Below, piece by piece: positions 1 through 8,837 of a stretch of DNA of 26,736 nucleotides. The DNA lies in the IMG/VR virus record IMGVR_UViG_3300018424_000193, positions 1 to 26,736 of that record. One strand, written 5' to 3'. Source of the stretch: a virus. The notes beneath the pieces are model-generated. The model saw only the letters and a list, made by a program, of their open reading frames with translations, was not told the DNA's origin and searched no databases. Position numbers and translations under genes: made by a program. Numbering within the stretch: position 1 is the first letter of the stretch; each line of letters opens with the position of its first letter.

Positions 1-69
1 AATTCTAGATTAAATGCTAGAAGTATGCTAGGATCTGAGGCAGGTATGATGGCTGCTCGTTATGGGTGA
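1..69 (+). CDS. C-terminal end of an unknown upstream gene (partial)
   Basis: Frame 1 is open from the first base to a TGA at 67-69 and encodes the last 22 residues of a protein whose start lies outside the window. The visible peptide has small and basic residues (ending MMAARYG) and no recognisable motif. The stop lies 2 bases before the preferred terminase start, the tight spacing seen throughout this late operon, which argues that it is a real gene end. By position it could be a small terminase subunit or another packaging or virion protein, but nothing in 22 residues decides this. Confidence 0.5.
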   Translation, partial: NSRLNARSMLGSEAGMMAARYG

Positions 70-71
70 TT

Positions 72-1940
72 ATGAGTATTTTTGGTAAAACTCAAGAATT
101 TAGAAAAGCTTTAGAGGATCTTCCTAGAGAGGATCTTTTGGAAATAATTGCTGCCCAAGATCCTGAACTTATAAAGCAGATCAATCGTATTGAATGGGTG
201 TTTGAAAATAAGCTAAATCATTTAAGTTGGAATGATGGCTCTCCTGTTTTAGAAAGAAAAATGACTAACAGAGAGCTAGCTCTTTTGGTGGATGAACCAT
301 TTGAAGTTGATAGGAATTTGGTGGAAGTTGGTATTAGTTCTGAGCAGCAAAGGCAACTTCATATAGCTAAAGATAGTGTTGTTTGGGCGAGAAATTTTTT
401 GGATGTAAATCCAAGAGTTTATCAAATACTTATATTACGAGATCCTTCTTTAAGAAAGGTTTTGAGAGCTGGCCGACGTTTAGGTAAAACTTTTTCAATG
501 GCAGTGCAATTACTGCACTATAGTTATACACATTCTGATGGTAGATCCCTTGTTGTCGCGCCTATGAAGACACAAGTTGAGCTTATATATCAAGAGATAG
601 TCAGGATTGCATCTAAGAACGATATTGTTTTAAATTCTATAACAAGAAAAGTTACAAGTCCTCAATTTATGATTCAGTTTTCTAATGGTTCTACGATTAG
701 ATTCTTTACTTCAGGTATGAGGTCTGGTGGAAAATCTGATGTTGCTCGTGGTCAAGAGGCGCATCTTATAATTCTTGACGAGATGGACTACATGCACTCG
801 GGTGACCTAGATGCACTTTACGCCATGCTACAGAAAACCGCGGAGGATCAGCCAGATAAAGTTTTGATGGGTGCGTCTACACCGACTGGTAGAAGAGAGA
901 GATTTTGGGAATGGTGTAGATCTGAAAGGTTTCAGGAATTTTGGTTCCCATCTTACTGCAACCCATTTTTTAGTAAAGAGCAAGAAGAGGAGTTTAGGGA
1001 GCAGTATTCTTCTTCTGGCTATAGACATGAAATTGAAGCCGATTGGGGTGAAGATTCTGAAGGCGTGTACCCAAGAAAGTTTGTTGATAAAGCTTTTATA
1101 GAGCCATCATGGAATTATATTCCAGAAGTTTCTTCAGCAAGATCTTTTCATACTATTGGCGTTGACTGGGATAAATACGGTGCTGGCACTAACATAGTTG
1201 TTTGTGAAATCTGTGCAGAAAACTATGAAGATGAAAGAATGCGAGGCAAAGTAAAACTTGCGTACAGGGAAGAGATTAATAAATCTGAATACACTTTGAC
1301 TAAAGCTGTGGATAGAATTATAGAGTTGAATCACAGTTTTAATCCTAAGCACATTTATGTTGACAGAGGTTTTGGTGAGGTTCAGGTTGAGCTTTTAAAA
1401 AAGTATGGTGTAGAAAATCCTAATTCTAAAATTCGAGAAAGAGTTAAGGGTATTGGTTTTGGTGAAAGTATAGATGTTCGAGATCCTTACACTAAGCTGA
1501 TGATTAAGAAGGAGATGAAGCCATATATGGTTGATAATCTTCGTCAGTTTTTAGAAAGAGAAATGATTGTTTTCCCTGAGTCTGACGAAGAGTTGTATAT
1601 GCAGTTGATTTCTTATGTTGTTGTTAGAACTACAGCAACAGGTAGGCCGGTTTTCGAAGCTGGTGGTTCTGCAATGGATCACGCACACGATGCCCTGATG
1701 CTGGCTCTGCTCGCTGTGACAGAGAACTATGGTGATTTAAATAAGATGAGTGTTGCTACGAATACTGGTAGTTTTTCTAATCAGTTCTATATGCCAATAG
1801 CTAATGATACTTCTATGGATTCTGATAGTGATGATAAGTATGATAAGAAAAAGATTTTGACAAGTAGAGTTTCTGCTATTGGTGCTAGCTCTGGTTTCAA
1901 AAGGAGACCGGGTACTAATGTTAAAAGGTCTATGTTTTAG
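72..1940 (+). CDS. terL: Terminase large subunit (DNA packaging ATPase/nuclease)
   Basis: The protein has 622 residues and drives phage DNA packaging through the portal and cuts the concatemer. The N-terminal ATPase shows a Walker A-like loop (AGRRLGKTF, about residues 133-141), a Walker B strand followed by acidic residues (LIILDEMD, about 232-239) and a coupling motif (GASTPTG, about 267-273). The C-terminal RNase H-like nuclease has the expected acidic residues: D in TIGVDWD (about 365), D in YVDRGFG (about 431) and D in AMDHAHDA (about 536/540). A GTG at 66 is in frame, but the ATG at 72 is preferred because GGTGAT precedes it, as in the next gene. Short stretches around the Walker B and last nuclease motifs use more C- and G-ending codons than the rest. 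The assignment is very secure; the packaging type (headful or cos) is not visible. Confidence 0.97.
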   Translation: MSIFGKTQEFRKALEDLPREDLLEIIAAQDPELIKQINRIEWVFENKLNHLSWNDGSPVLERKMTNRELALLVDEPFEVDRNLVEVGISSEQQRQLHIAKDSVVWARNFLDVNPRVYQILILRDPSLRKVLRAGRRLGKTFSMAVQLLHYSYTHSDGRSLVVAPMKTQVELIYQEIVRIASKNDIVLNSITRKVTSPQFMIQFSNGSTIRFFTSGMRSGGKSDVARGQEAHLIILDEMDYMHSGDLDALYAMLQKTAEDQPDKVLMGASTPTGRRERFWEWCRSERFQEFWFPSYCNPFFSKEQEEEFREQYSSSGYRHEIEADWGEDSEGVYPRKFVDKAFIEPSWNYIPEVSSARSFHTIGVDWDKYGAGTNIVVCEICAENYEDERMRGKVKLAYREEINKSEYTLTKAVDRIIELNHSFNPKHIYVDRGFGEVQVELLKKYGVENPNSKIRERVKGIGFGESIDVRDPYTKLMIKKEMKPYMVDNLRQFLEREMIVFPESDEELYMQLISYVVVRTTATGRPVFEAGGSAMDHAHDALMLALLAVTENYGDLNKMSVATNTGSFSNQFYMPIANDTSMDSDSDDKYDKKKILTSRVSAIGASSGFKRRPGTNVKRSMF

Positions 1941-1948
1941 GTGATATT

Positions 1949-3538
1949 ATGAGTGATCAAATCCAAGACTTTCCTTCCGATAAAAACGGTTTGTTTGGTG
2001 ACTATAGTTTTTCTGACAGTTTCTTTGATAACCCTACTGGTTTAGAGCAATCTCAAAAGAAACTTCAAGACATTAGACCGATAACTAATAGTTATTTCAG
2101 AACTTCTTACACTATTCCTTTGGCTGATATAAAAAAGCATGTTTCCTATACTGAAAAATTGGTTTTTGAAACCAAGAAAATTATTGAAGATGATCTTTTA
2201 AGAAAGATATATATTGATCCTTATGTGGATCCAGATTTAGAGCAGGCGCATTTTAGAATGTGGGATGAGGCTAGCAGGTATCTTTCTCAGGTAAGTATTA
2301 ATACTGATTCTCTTACGTCTGCTCCGGATTATATTTGTTTCGATCAATATGTTTTTGCGGAGAAGATTTCTTCTACGGCTGGTAGAAGATTAATAGAAGA
2401 ATATAGGGAAGCAATTGCTCATTCAACTTTTTCTTATTTGTTTAATTTTAGAAGAATGTTGATGCTGGTAATGAGTGAGCTTTCTTGTATTAAGAAATCA
2501 TTATTATCTGACTTTGGAGGTGGATATGAAAATGAATCACAGCAAAAAGTCGCATCTCAATACTATTCCTGGTGTAAGATGGCGACAGACTATGCACAAC
2601 GGATCAAGAAGACAATCGCATCAGTTCCGCGAAAGGTCCCAGCATCCGAAGTGGATAAAATCGGAAAAAAGCAAGCCGCGCAGTTCCAAACTTTTTTTTC
2701 GATCAAGTTAAATGCTGTAGATTCAGAAATTTCTAATATCTTATCTTCTCTTCAAAGAGATATGGTGGATAATTGCGATATTTTTTATGATAACTATCTT
2801 CGACCATCAATAAGGTTGAATAAAGATATAGCTTCACCATTGGAGCTTGAAAGAGAAACAACTAATCACAATGAAATGTTTCCTACATTATCTAAAGAGA
2901 TTTATGTAGCTTCAACTTTTATTAAAGGTAATTTTGTTTCGATTCAAGCAGACATGTTAGAGCGTTTTTCTATGTTTATGGAAAAAATGGATATGGTTAT
3001 GATGCTCGTTCATGAAAAGAGAAAGTATTCAAATTTTATTTCTCAGCTTTCCTATAAGGCTGTTAAAAAGAAAGCAGTTCTAAAAAACATAGAAGAAGAC
3101 AACTACTCATTATTTTTTAGAAACATAAATGTTAACACAAAAAGAAATGATACGTATGGTTCCAGTCATTCTGATTTAGACGGATTGGATTCTAATGATC
3201 ATCCGCAGTATCTTTTGAGAAGTGGCGGAGTTATAACAGGGAATATATCTACGGAAGATAATGTTACGATAGATGGCGTAGATATTGGCTCTCATGCCCA
3301 TACTGGTGTTGACGGATCTGCTAGAATATCTATTAGAGATATAGATTTTTCTTCTGTTAGAGATCAGGACAATAGAAATAATTATGCTATAAAACCTTTA
3401 TCTGTTAGGGTTATAACTTTTATACCTGATGTTATTGAGGGCGGTGTTCCTGTTTTTGATACTGTCATTGGTATAGAGATTGATGATTCTATAACTGAAG
3501 ATTATGAATATGAGATTAGTTACATAGAGATTAGTTAA
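1949..3538 (+). CDS. Virion appendage protein with DHPQYL motif
   Basis: The protein has 529 residues. The first roughly 400 are mostly helical-looking and charged, with no motif I recognise. From about residue 405 the protein changes to a fibre-like module: HSDLDGL (407-413) followed by DHPQYL (417-422), then an ITGNIS turn and a SHAHTG motif (about 444-449). These are common in phage tail-fibre and baseplate proteins, where His-rich loops can mark trimeric fibre or attachment segments. The C-terminus is beta-rich and acidic. The start ATG follows GGTGAT at 1940-1945, which overlaps the terminase stop, and the stop is directly followed by the next ATG. It may anchor the fibre encoded two genes downstream, but that is inference from order. 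About 2566-2690 shows a local shift to C/G-ending and CG-containing codons. Confidence 0.6.
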   Translation: MSDQIQDFPSDKNGLFGDYSFSDSFFDNPTGLEQSQKKLQDIRPITNSYFRTSYTIPLADIKKHVSYTEKLVFETKKIIEDDLLRKIYIDPYVDPDLEQAHFRMWDEASRYLSQVSINTDSLTSAPDYICFDQYVFAEKISSTAGRRLIEEYREAIAHSTFSYLFNFRRMLMLVMSELSCIKKSLLSDFGGGYENESQQKVASQYYSWCKMATDYAQRIKKTIASVPRKVPASEVDKIGKKQAAQFQTFFSIKLNAVDSEISNILSSLQRDMVDNCDIFYDNYLRPSIRLNKDIASPLELERETTNHNEMFPTLSKEIYVASTFIKGNFVSIQADMLERFSMFMEKMDMVMMLVHEKRKYSNFISQLSYKAVKKKAVLKNIEEDNYSLFFRNINVNTKRNDTYGSSHSDLDGLDSNDHPQYLLRSGGVITGNISTEDNVTIDGVDIGSHAHTGVDGSARISIRDIDFSSVRDQDNRNNYAIKPLSVRVITFIPDVIEGGVPVFDTVIGIEIDDSITEDYEYEISYIEIS

Positions 3539-4459
3539 ATGAGCTGGTTTAAATATTTAAAAACACAAAGTGCAACTGAGTATACTTATCCTGTTTTACG
3601 CAGGAGGATATCTAAGTTTACTCCTAATGATAATATTAGTGCAGGAACATGGTTGTTTGTTGATGTATCTCAATATAATATATCTAGCTATTATGATTCT
3701 TCTTTAGAGTCTAATGAGGATGATTATTCTTATGTTGTTGTTTATGAGAATGTAAGGTCTGGAGATTATTTTGTTCCAGTTAAAACTGTTATTAATGAAG
3801 GTATTGCATATTTTCAAGCGGCAGTTGATCACCAGGCTGATCAAGAAATAGAATATCAGTATGTTTTATATTATAAGGCTCCTAATATAAGAAAGATAAA
3901 ATCCTTTGATAATAACGGTACGGTAGATTATTATATTAACACTCCAGAAGATTCGGATGTTTATATTGATTTCGATAATGTTGATGTCAATTCTTTTTCT
4001 GTAGATTTGAACTCTACTTCTTATTATAATTTTTCTTTTATAAATAGTGGAACAAATTGGTATAATGGTGAGACAGAAAAAAATGATTCTGTTGTTTACG
4101 CTATTTTTAGTGGACCGAGCATTAAGGTTGTTGGTTCCAAGGGGCCAGATTTTGGATTCTTTAAATATGAGATTGTGCCGATAAATATTGATGCAAATGA
4201 TTTAAGAAATTATTCTCCTATAACGATAGATGCTTATTCAAAAGATAGAAGTGATAATTTTGCTTTTATTGATAGAGATGATTTAAGTTATAGAGATTAT
4301 AGGTTAAAGATTACTACAGACTCTAGAAAAAATGTGTTGTCTTCTGGAAATCGTTTTAAAATAAATTCATATCAGTTTAGCTATAATCCTTATGTTACTT
4401 TGGGGGATCAAGAGCTTTCTGATCAAATTACTTTTGTTTCAATTAGTGGAGTTAGGTAA
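3539..4459 (+). CDS. Unknown structural protein, probably appendage-associated
   Basis: The protein has 306 residues and is rich in Tyr, Asp, Asn and Ser with alternating polar and hydrophobic residues, which suggests an all-beta virion protein. No catalytic motif, signal peptide or membrane segment is seen. Its ATG directly abuts the previous stop, and its TAA overlaps the next ATG by one base (TAATG), so translation of the three genes 1949-6378 is probably coupled. There is no clear ribosome binding site of its own. The order (DHPQYL protein, this protein, S74 fibre) suggests a connector or baseplate-side part of a fibre assembly. I do not recognise the family, so the functional part of this call is inference. 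Confidence 0.55.
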   Translation: MSWFKYLKTQSATEYTYPVLRRRISKFTPNDNISAGTWLFVDVSQYNISSYYDSSLESNEDDYSYVVVYENVRSGDYFVPVKTVINEGIAYFQAAVDHQADQEIEYQYVLYYKAPNIRKIKSFDNNGTVDYYINTPEDSDVYIDFDNVDVNSFSVDLNSTSYYNFSFINSGTNWYNGETEKNDSVVYAIFSGPSIKVVGSKGPDFGFFKYEIVPINIDANDLRNYSPITIDAYSKDRSDNFAFIDRDDLSYRDYRLKITTDSRKNVLSSGNRFKINSYQFSYNPYVTLGDQELSDQITFVSISGVR

Positions 4460-6378
4460 TGGCTGAAGTAAGAAGGACTGTACAAAATTTAAAGCCCGGT
4501 AAAGAATATGTTCTTACCGTAAGAGCTAAAAACACTGATCTTAATGTTTTGTCTGACTACAGTGATGCAATTAGGTTTACTGTCCCTAACGATTCTACTA
4601 TTCCTGAGGTTCCTTCTAATCTTGAGTTGGTAGCTTCTTTTTTGAATGTGATGTTCGTCTTTGATGCAGTGTCAGATAAGGATATTCAAAGCTATGAGTA
4701 TGAGGTTTATAAGCAAGCTCAAATTACTGGAACTGGTCCTAACTGGGAAATTATAACTGGTGAGTCACCATTTAGAACTGGTTTTTCTCCTTCTAATGTG
4801 TTTGTTGTTTCTGTAGATGAAAATACTTCTTTAGATAATTCTTCTAATCCGAGCGCCTCGGAAAGCCCTGTTTATTATTTTGGTCGTGTTCGTAGTGTTG
4901 ACACTAGTGGTAACTTGAGCGCTTGGACTGACATTGTTGTCTCTGGCGATACTCCTTTGATTGATGATGAGTATGTTGCTTCTCTGACCGCTTCGAAGAT
5001 TACTGCTGGAACTATAGGTGCTCATGAAATAACTTTGAATGGCACTAATTCTATCATTAAGTCTTCTGACTATGATGGAACGTATACTCTTGATGGTCTT
5101 GGTAACAGGGTGTGGAGTCAAGGCACTGCTGGCTGGGTTATCACTGGTGATGGTTATTCTGAGTTTGATGTGACTAATGTTCGTGGCACCATAAGTGCTT
5201 CAAGTATAGTCATTAACGCTAACAATTACTGGAATAATGATGGAACATTTAAAGTTGGAGGTTCCTCACAGTATGTTCAGTGGGATGGTTCTAATTTAAC
5301 GATTACTGGTTCTGTTACTGCAGATAGTATATCAATTAACAGTTACAACTATTGGACATCAGCAGGATACTTTAGGGCCGGAACTGCCGGCTCCTATATT
5401 GATTGGGATGGAACTAGATTTAGAGTTGGTCCATTTTCTATAAGTGATAGCGGAATGACAGGCCAGCCATATAATGGTGATTCTTATATAGAAATACAAA
5501 ACTATGGTGATCTTACTGTTTACTCTAATCCCAGTACCGGAAGTCATGCCTTTCAAAACTATAGAACAGATTTTTTCGGTGAATTTATAAGAATTGCAAA
5601 GACAGATACTACTACCAATCCTCCAAAAGAGCTGCTGCTGGGCAACACTCAAGGTAATGATGAGTTATTTCTGCAAATGGCTTTAAATGGAAGTCAAAAG
5701 GTTTATTTGGGTACAGCAAATAATGGTCGACTTACTCTTGGTGGTGGCATACAGTGTAATTCAACTAGTTTTGGTAACTATGTAAATGGCCCATTTTCAG
5801 TAAATAATACTCTTGGTGTTAGTAACGCTGCGACTTTTAACGGAACAATCGTTGCCAATCTAAATGGAACAAATGCCTTTACGACAAGGGTTGCTACTGG
5901 TGCAGGATCAGGTGTGGCTAGAATTGGATCTGGTAATTCTAGCTTTACCTCTTTAACTGTTAATACAGAACATGGTGGTTTAGGTGGTAATTTTTATCTC
6001 ATTTCTTTTTTTACATATAGCAGCAATGTTGGAACAATATATCACAACGGTAGCAATACCACATATGCAACAGGATCTGACTATAGAATTAAAACAGATT
6101 ATTCTAGTGTAACCAATGGCTTAGATATTATTAATGCATTAAAGCCAACTAGGTATAAATTCTTAAATAATGAATATGACACTAGATACAGACTGGGCTT
6201 TTTGGCACACGAAGTGCAAGAGGTGCTACCGACAGCAGTTCTCGGAGAAAAAGACGCTATAGATGATGAAGGTAATATGATAATTCAAAATTTAGATTAC
6301 AATTCTATCGTTTCTCCATTAGTTGCGGCAGTTCAAGAGTTGTATCAAGAAGTTCAAGAATTAAAATCTATGATGTGA
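4459..6378 (+). CDS. Tail fibre/spike with FN3-like region and C-terminal S74 chaperone domain
   Basis: The protein has 639 residues. Residues about 2-42 look like the second half of a fibronectin type III domain (NLKPGKEY, then VRAKN), and about 50-165 look like another FN3-type beta sandwich. Residues about 172-205 carry an SKITAGTI-type motif common in phage tip and fibre proteins. Two related repeats with NYW, GxF and QWDG/DWDG follow at about 252-284 and 292-324, then a Gly/Asn-rich beta shaft. The last 100 residues match the Peptidase_S74 intramolecular chaperone: SDYRIK gives the catalytic pair Ser540 and Lys545, followed by LGFLAHEVQEVLP and a terminal helical coiled coil. In known members this domain trimerises the fibre and then cleaves itself off. 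The gene overlaps the previous one by one base. It is probably a receptor-binding fibre. Confidence 0.88.
   Translation: MAEVRRTVQNLKPGKEYVLTVRAKNTDLNVLSDYSDAIRFTVPNDSTIPEVPSNLELVASFLNVMFVFDAVSDKDIQSYEYEVYKQAQITGTGPNWEIITGESPFRTGFSPSNVFVVSVDENTSLDNSSNPSASESPVYYFGRVRSVDTSGNLSAWTDIVVSGDTPLIDDEYVASLTASKITAGTIGAHEITLNGTNSIIKSSDYDGTYTLDGLGNRVWSQGTAGWVITGDGYSEFDVTNVRGTISASSIVINANNYWNNDGTFKVGGSSQYVQWDGSNLTITGSVTADSISINSYNYWTSAGYFRAGTAGSYIDWDGTRFRVGPFSISDSGMTGQPYNGDSYIEIQNYGDLTVYSNPSTGSHAFQNYRTDFFGEFIRIAKTDTTTNPPKELLLGNTQGNDELFLQMALNGSQKVYLGTANNGRLTLGGGIQCNSTSFGNYVNGPFSVNNTLGVSNAATFNGTIVANLNGTNAFTTRVATGAGSGVARIGSGNSSFTSLTVNTEHGGLGGNFYLISFFTYSSNVGTIYHNGSNTTYATGSDYRIKTDYSSVTNGLDIINALKPTRYKFLNNEYDTRYRLGFLAHEVQEVLPTAVLGEKDAIDDEGNMIIQNLDYNSIVSPLVAAVQELYQEVQELKSMM
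5212..5430 (+). repeat. Two tandem protein-level repeats in the fibre gene
   Basis: Residues about 252-284 and 292-324 of the fibre align with each other: both have NYW, a short loop, GxF, a Gly-rich turn, then WDG and a closing beta strand. The copies have diverged at DNA level, so this is an old duplication within the coding region rather than a recent DNA repeat. It probably forms successive turns of a trimeric beta shaft. Confidence 0.65.
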
Positions 6379-6384
6379 TTTGAT

Positions 6385-6413
6385 TTGATCGTTTTCTAGT
6401 TATGTGATATAAT
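6385..6413 (+). promoter_or_regulatory. Sigma70-type promoter with extended -10
   Basis: TTGATC (6385-6390) and a perfect TATAAT (6408-6413) are separated by 17 bases, and TG at 6405-6406 gives an extended -10 (TGATATAAT). It lies in the 54-base gap after the fibre gene and 19 bases before the ATG of the next gene. It would transcribe the small genes at 6433-6830 and probably the portal. The same TGATATAAT string occurs before the gene at 24786. Confidence 0.72.
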
Positions 6414-6432
6414 TTTGTTTTTAGGAGAACTT

Positions 6433-6618
6433 ATGGAAAATAACCTTGATGTAAATATTCTTGTGCAAGTTTTTAATGAGAGAATTGCACAGATGTCGTC
6501 TGATCTAATTGTTAAAGATACTTTAATTAGACAGCTTACGGCAAAAATAGAGGAGCTAGAATCAGAATCTAATTCTAGTTCTAAGAAAACAGCTAAAAAA
6601 GATGAAAGTTTTGAGTGA
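6433..6618 (+). CDS. Small coiled-coil protein, unknown function
   Basis: The protein has 61 residues. The ATG at 6433 is chosen over an in-frame TTG at 6415 because AGGAGA lies at the right distance (6423-6428) and because 6415 falls almost on the -10 element of the promoter. Residues about 8-45 form a probable amphipathic coiled-coil helix with regular Ile/Leu/Val spacing, ending in an acidic then Ser/Lys-rich tail. There is no recognised family. The gene is followed after 8 bases by another small gene. It sits between fibre and portal, so it could be an assembly factor or small virion protein, but nothing decides this. Confidence 0.65.
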   Translation: MENNLDVNILVQVFNERIAQMSSDLIVKDTLIRQLTAKIEELESESNSSSKKTAKKDESFE

Positions 6619-6626
6619 GGTTAAAA

Positions 6627-6830
6627 ATGTCAGAAGAAGTAATTGATGTTCAGCCCGCAGAGGGCGAAGAGAGTAAAACTGATTTTTCTATTGAAATAAA
6701 AATTTCAAATAAGAATCTTCAGTACAGAAGTGATTTTGGTGAAGGCGAAACAGTTTTCTGGTTAGAGGCCGTTAAGGATCTTATAATTAAGAACGCCTTT
6801 AATGCTGCCGGTATGGAAGAGTCAAACTGA
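6627..6830 (+). CDS. Small acidic protein, unknown function
   Basis: The protein has 67 residues. The ATG at 6627 is preferred because GAGG lies 7 bases upstream; an in-frame GTG at 6615 overlaps the previous stop and lacks a ribosome binding site. The first 25 residues are acidic and probably disordered. The rest looks like a small alpha/beta domain with the strand FSIEIKISNKNL and a helix ending KDLIIKNAF. The family is unknown. It is cotranscribed with the coiled-coil gene upstream; the portal follows after 57 bases. Confidence 0.6.
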   Translation: MSEEVIDVQPAEGEESKTDFSIEIKISNKNLQYRSDFGEGETVFWLEAVKDLIIKNAFNAAGMEESN

Positions 6831-6887
6831 GCTTATAAAAAAGTTTTTTACAAACTACTATTACATTAGTTCTTTATAGGAGTATTT

Positions 6888-8528
6888 ATGGCCATTTTAG
6901 ATTTTCTGCCCTTTAGGCAGATAGATAGTTTTCCTAGAAATAATGTGATAGCTAAAGCTTTGGCGCCTGATGAAATAAAATCTATTGGTAAGTCGATGCG
7001 TGTGGCTGCGTTGGCGCTCGGATATCAAGGCACCACTTGGTACTATGATAATCGTACTAATTTTGAGCCATCTCCTTACGATTTTGATAGGATTATACAG
7101 GCTGTAGATACTGATTCTTACGTTAAGCAGTCTATCGCTAAGTATAAAGAGCTTTTTTGGAAAGAGGGTTGGAACATTGTTGGTGAAAACCCAGAAGCTG
7201 TCCAGTATTTGTATCAAAGAATAGATTATATGGAGATGGCTATGAAAAGGCCATTTTCCGATTTTCTTTTAGAGGTATCAGATCACCTATTTAAGTTTGC
7301 GAACGCTTTTATAGTGAAGGCAAGAGGAGATATATCAGAATATTTTCCTTCTTCCCTGAGTCCAATAAATGCCTCTCAGACTCTTGTTGGATACTATGTT
7401 ATTCCAACTGAACAAGTTAGAATCTTAAGAGATAAGTACAATAGGCCTCGTAGCTATCAGCAAGCTACTGATCCTCTAACTTATGCTCCGACAGAAAAAG
7501 ATCCTGTTTGGGATGCGGCCAGAGTTATCCATATGAATTTTGATAAAAAGACGGGTCGCGCATTTGGCACACCGTTTTTATCAAATGTTCTAGATGATGT
7601 TGTCGCTCTACGTCAGATAGAAGAAGATATTCAAAATCTTGTTCACAGAGAACTTTTCCCTCTCTACAAGTATCGTATTGGTACACCTGAGCAGCCAGCA
7701 GAACCAGAAGAGATAATGCGTGCGGCATCAGAGATAGAGAATATGAGATCTGAAGGTGGGCTTATTCTTCCTCATAGACATGATATTGATGTTGTTGGTG
7801 CAAATGGTGCGTCTATTGATGCTACAAGCTATCTTGAGCATTTTAAAGAGAGAGTTGCTGTTGGCTTAGGTGTTGCGCCTCACCATCTTGGCATGTCTAT
7901 GAATGGCGGTAACAGATCTGTAACAGAAAGACTTGATACAGCTCTTTACGATAAAGTGAAGCAGTATCAAAAGATATTCTCTGAAATGGTTAGAGTTCAT
8001 ATATTTAATGAGCTTTTGCTAGAGGGTGGTTTTGACCCGATTGCTAATCCATATGAAGAGGGGTCGTCTGATAGATGTTATTTCAAGTTTAATGAGATTG
8101 ATGTTGATACTCAGGTTAAAAAAGAGACTCATGTTATTCAGAAGTTTGTTAACTCTGTAGTTTCTCTTCCTGAGGCTCGTATGGAGCTTGGTTTGGATCC
8201 TGATTTTGATGAAGAGGTTTTGTTTGCGTCGATTCAGGCTAATGTTCAGATGAAGATGCAGGCACAAATGCAGGCTCAACAGCAGCCCGGTGGGACTGAT
8301 GTAGTTAAAGATGGAGATAAGCAGCAGTCATCTTCTGGTGGTGCAAGAAACCTGCCAAACAATAGAAGAGGTGTTGGTAATTCTGTTCGTCCGGCAAATC
8401 AGAATTCTAGAAGAACTTCTCCAAATATTAAAAGAAATGACAGTGAACTTTTAACAGCAGTTGAAAGTTTGCTTGAAAAAGAGTATAATGTGGTTCATTA
8501 TAATGAAGATATTGAAGGTGATTTATGA
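6888..8528 (+). CDS. Portal protein
   Basis: The protein has 546 residues, a usual length for portals. It forms the dodecameric ring at one vertex through which terminase pumps DNA and to which the tail is joined. Characteristic features are an N-terminal alpha/beta region with VDTDSYVKQSI near residues 70-80, a HMNFDKKTGRAFGTPFL-like stretch in the middle and the conserved GVAPHHLGMS followed by GGNRSVTERLD at about 327-348. The C-terminus is Gln/Met-rich then Gly/Ser/Arg-rich and probably disordered, ending in a short acidic helix. The ATG has TAGGAG upstream at 6876-6881. The last bases overlap the next gene (ATGA), so that gene is translationally coupled. The gene order terminase, fibres, portal is less usual than terminase directly followed by portal. 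Confidence 0.93.
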   Translation: MAILDFLPFRQIDSFPRNNVIAKALAPDEIKSIGKSMRVAALALGYQGTTWYYDNRTNFEPSPYDFDRIIQAVDTDSYVKQSIAKYKELFWKEGWNIVGENPEAVQYLYQRIDYMEMAMKRPFSDFLLEVSDHLFKFANAFIVKARGDISEYFPSSLSPINASQTLVGYYVIPTEQVRILRDKYNRPRSYQQATDPLTYAPTEKDPVWDAARVIHMNFDKKTGRAFGTPFLSNVLDDVVALRQIEEDIQNLVHRELFPLYKYRIGTPEQPAEPEEIMRAASEIENMRSEGGLILPHRHDIDVVGANGASIDATSYLEHFKERVAVGLGVAPHHLGMSMNGGNRSVTERLDTALYDKVKQYQKIFSEMVRVHIFNELLLEGGFDPIANPYEEGSSDRCYFKFNEIDVDTQVKKETHVIQKFVNSVVSLPEARMELGLDPDFDEEVLFASIQANVQMKMQAQMQAQQQPGGTDVVKDGDKQQSSSGGARNLPNNRRGVGNSVRPANQNSRRTSPNIKRNDSELLTAVESLLEKEYNVVHYNEDIEGDL

Positions 8529-8836
8529 GTAGTAAAATTGTTTTAGAAGATCAAGCGCTAATTTCTTATGCAAGAACAGATGACGCCGTTAAAGCTTTTA
8601 ACATGGCAGTTGGCAATGGTCAAGCTCGTTTAGCATTAGAAATTCTAGTTCCTATTGTTAATGCTCTAGCTTCTAGTGAAGCTGTTCAAGAGGTTAAAGA
8701 GGACGTTATAACCATTGAGGACGTCAAGGATGTATCGGCTGATACTAGACCTGAGAAAAAGGCTCCGGCAAAACCTGCTCCAGCTAAAGCTACTCAAGTA
8801 GCTGCAAAGAAAGAAGATACTGAATCTCAGGATTGA
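8525..8836 (+). CDS. Small unknown protein with Ala/Lys/Pro-rich tail
   Basis: The protein has 103 residues. Its ATG overlaps the portal stop by 4 bases and follows GGTGAT (8517-8522). The first roughly 60 residues look helical (TDDAVKAFNMAVGNGQA, then LALEILVPIVNALAS). From about residue 75 the protein is low-complexity and rich in Lys, Ala and Pro (KKAPAKPAPAKA) and probably disordered, like nucleic-acid-binding or flexible linker tails. I do not recognise the family. The tight link with the portal suggests a head assembly or internal head role, which remains inference. Confidence 0.65.
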   Translation: MSSKIVLEDQALISYARTDDAVKAFNMAVGNGQARLALEILVPIVNALASSEAVQEVKEDVITIEDVKDVSADTRPEKKAPAKPAPAKATQVAAKKEDTESQD

Positions 8837-8837
8837 A

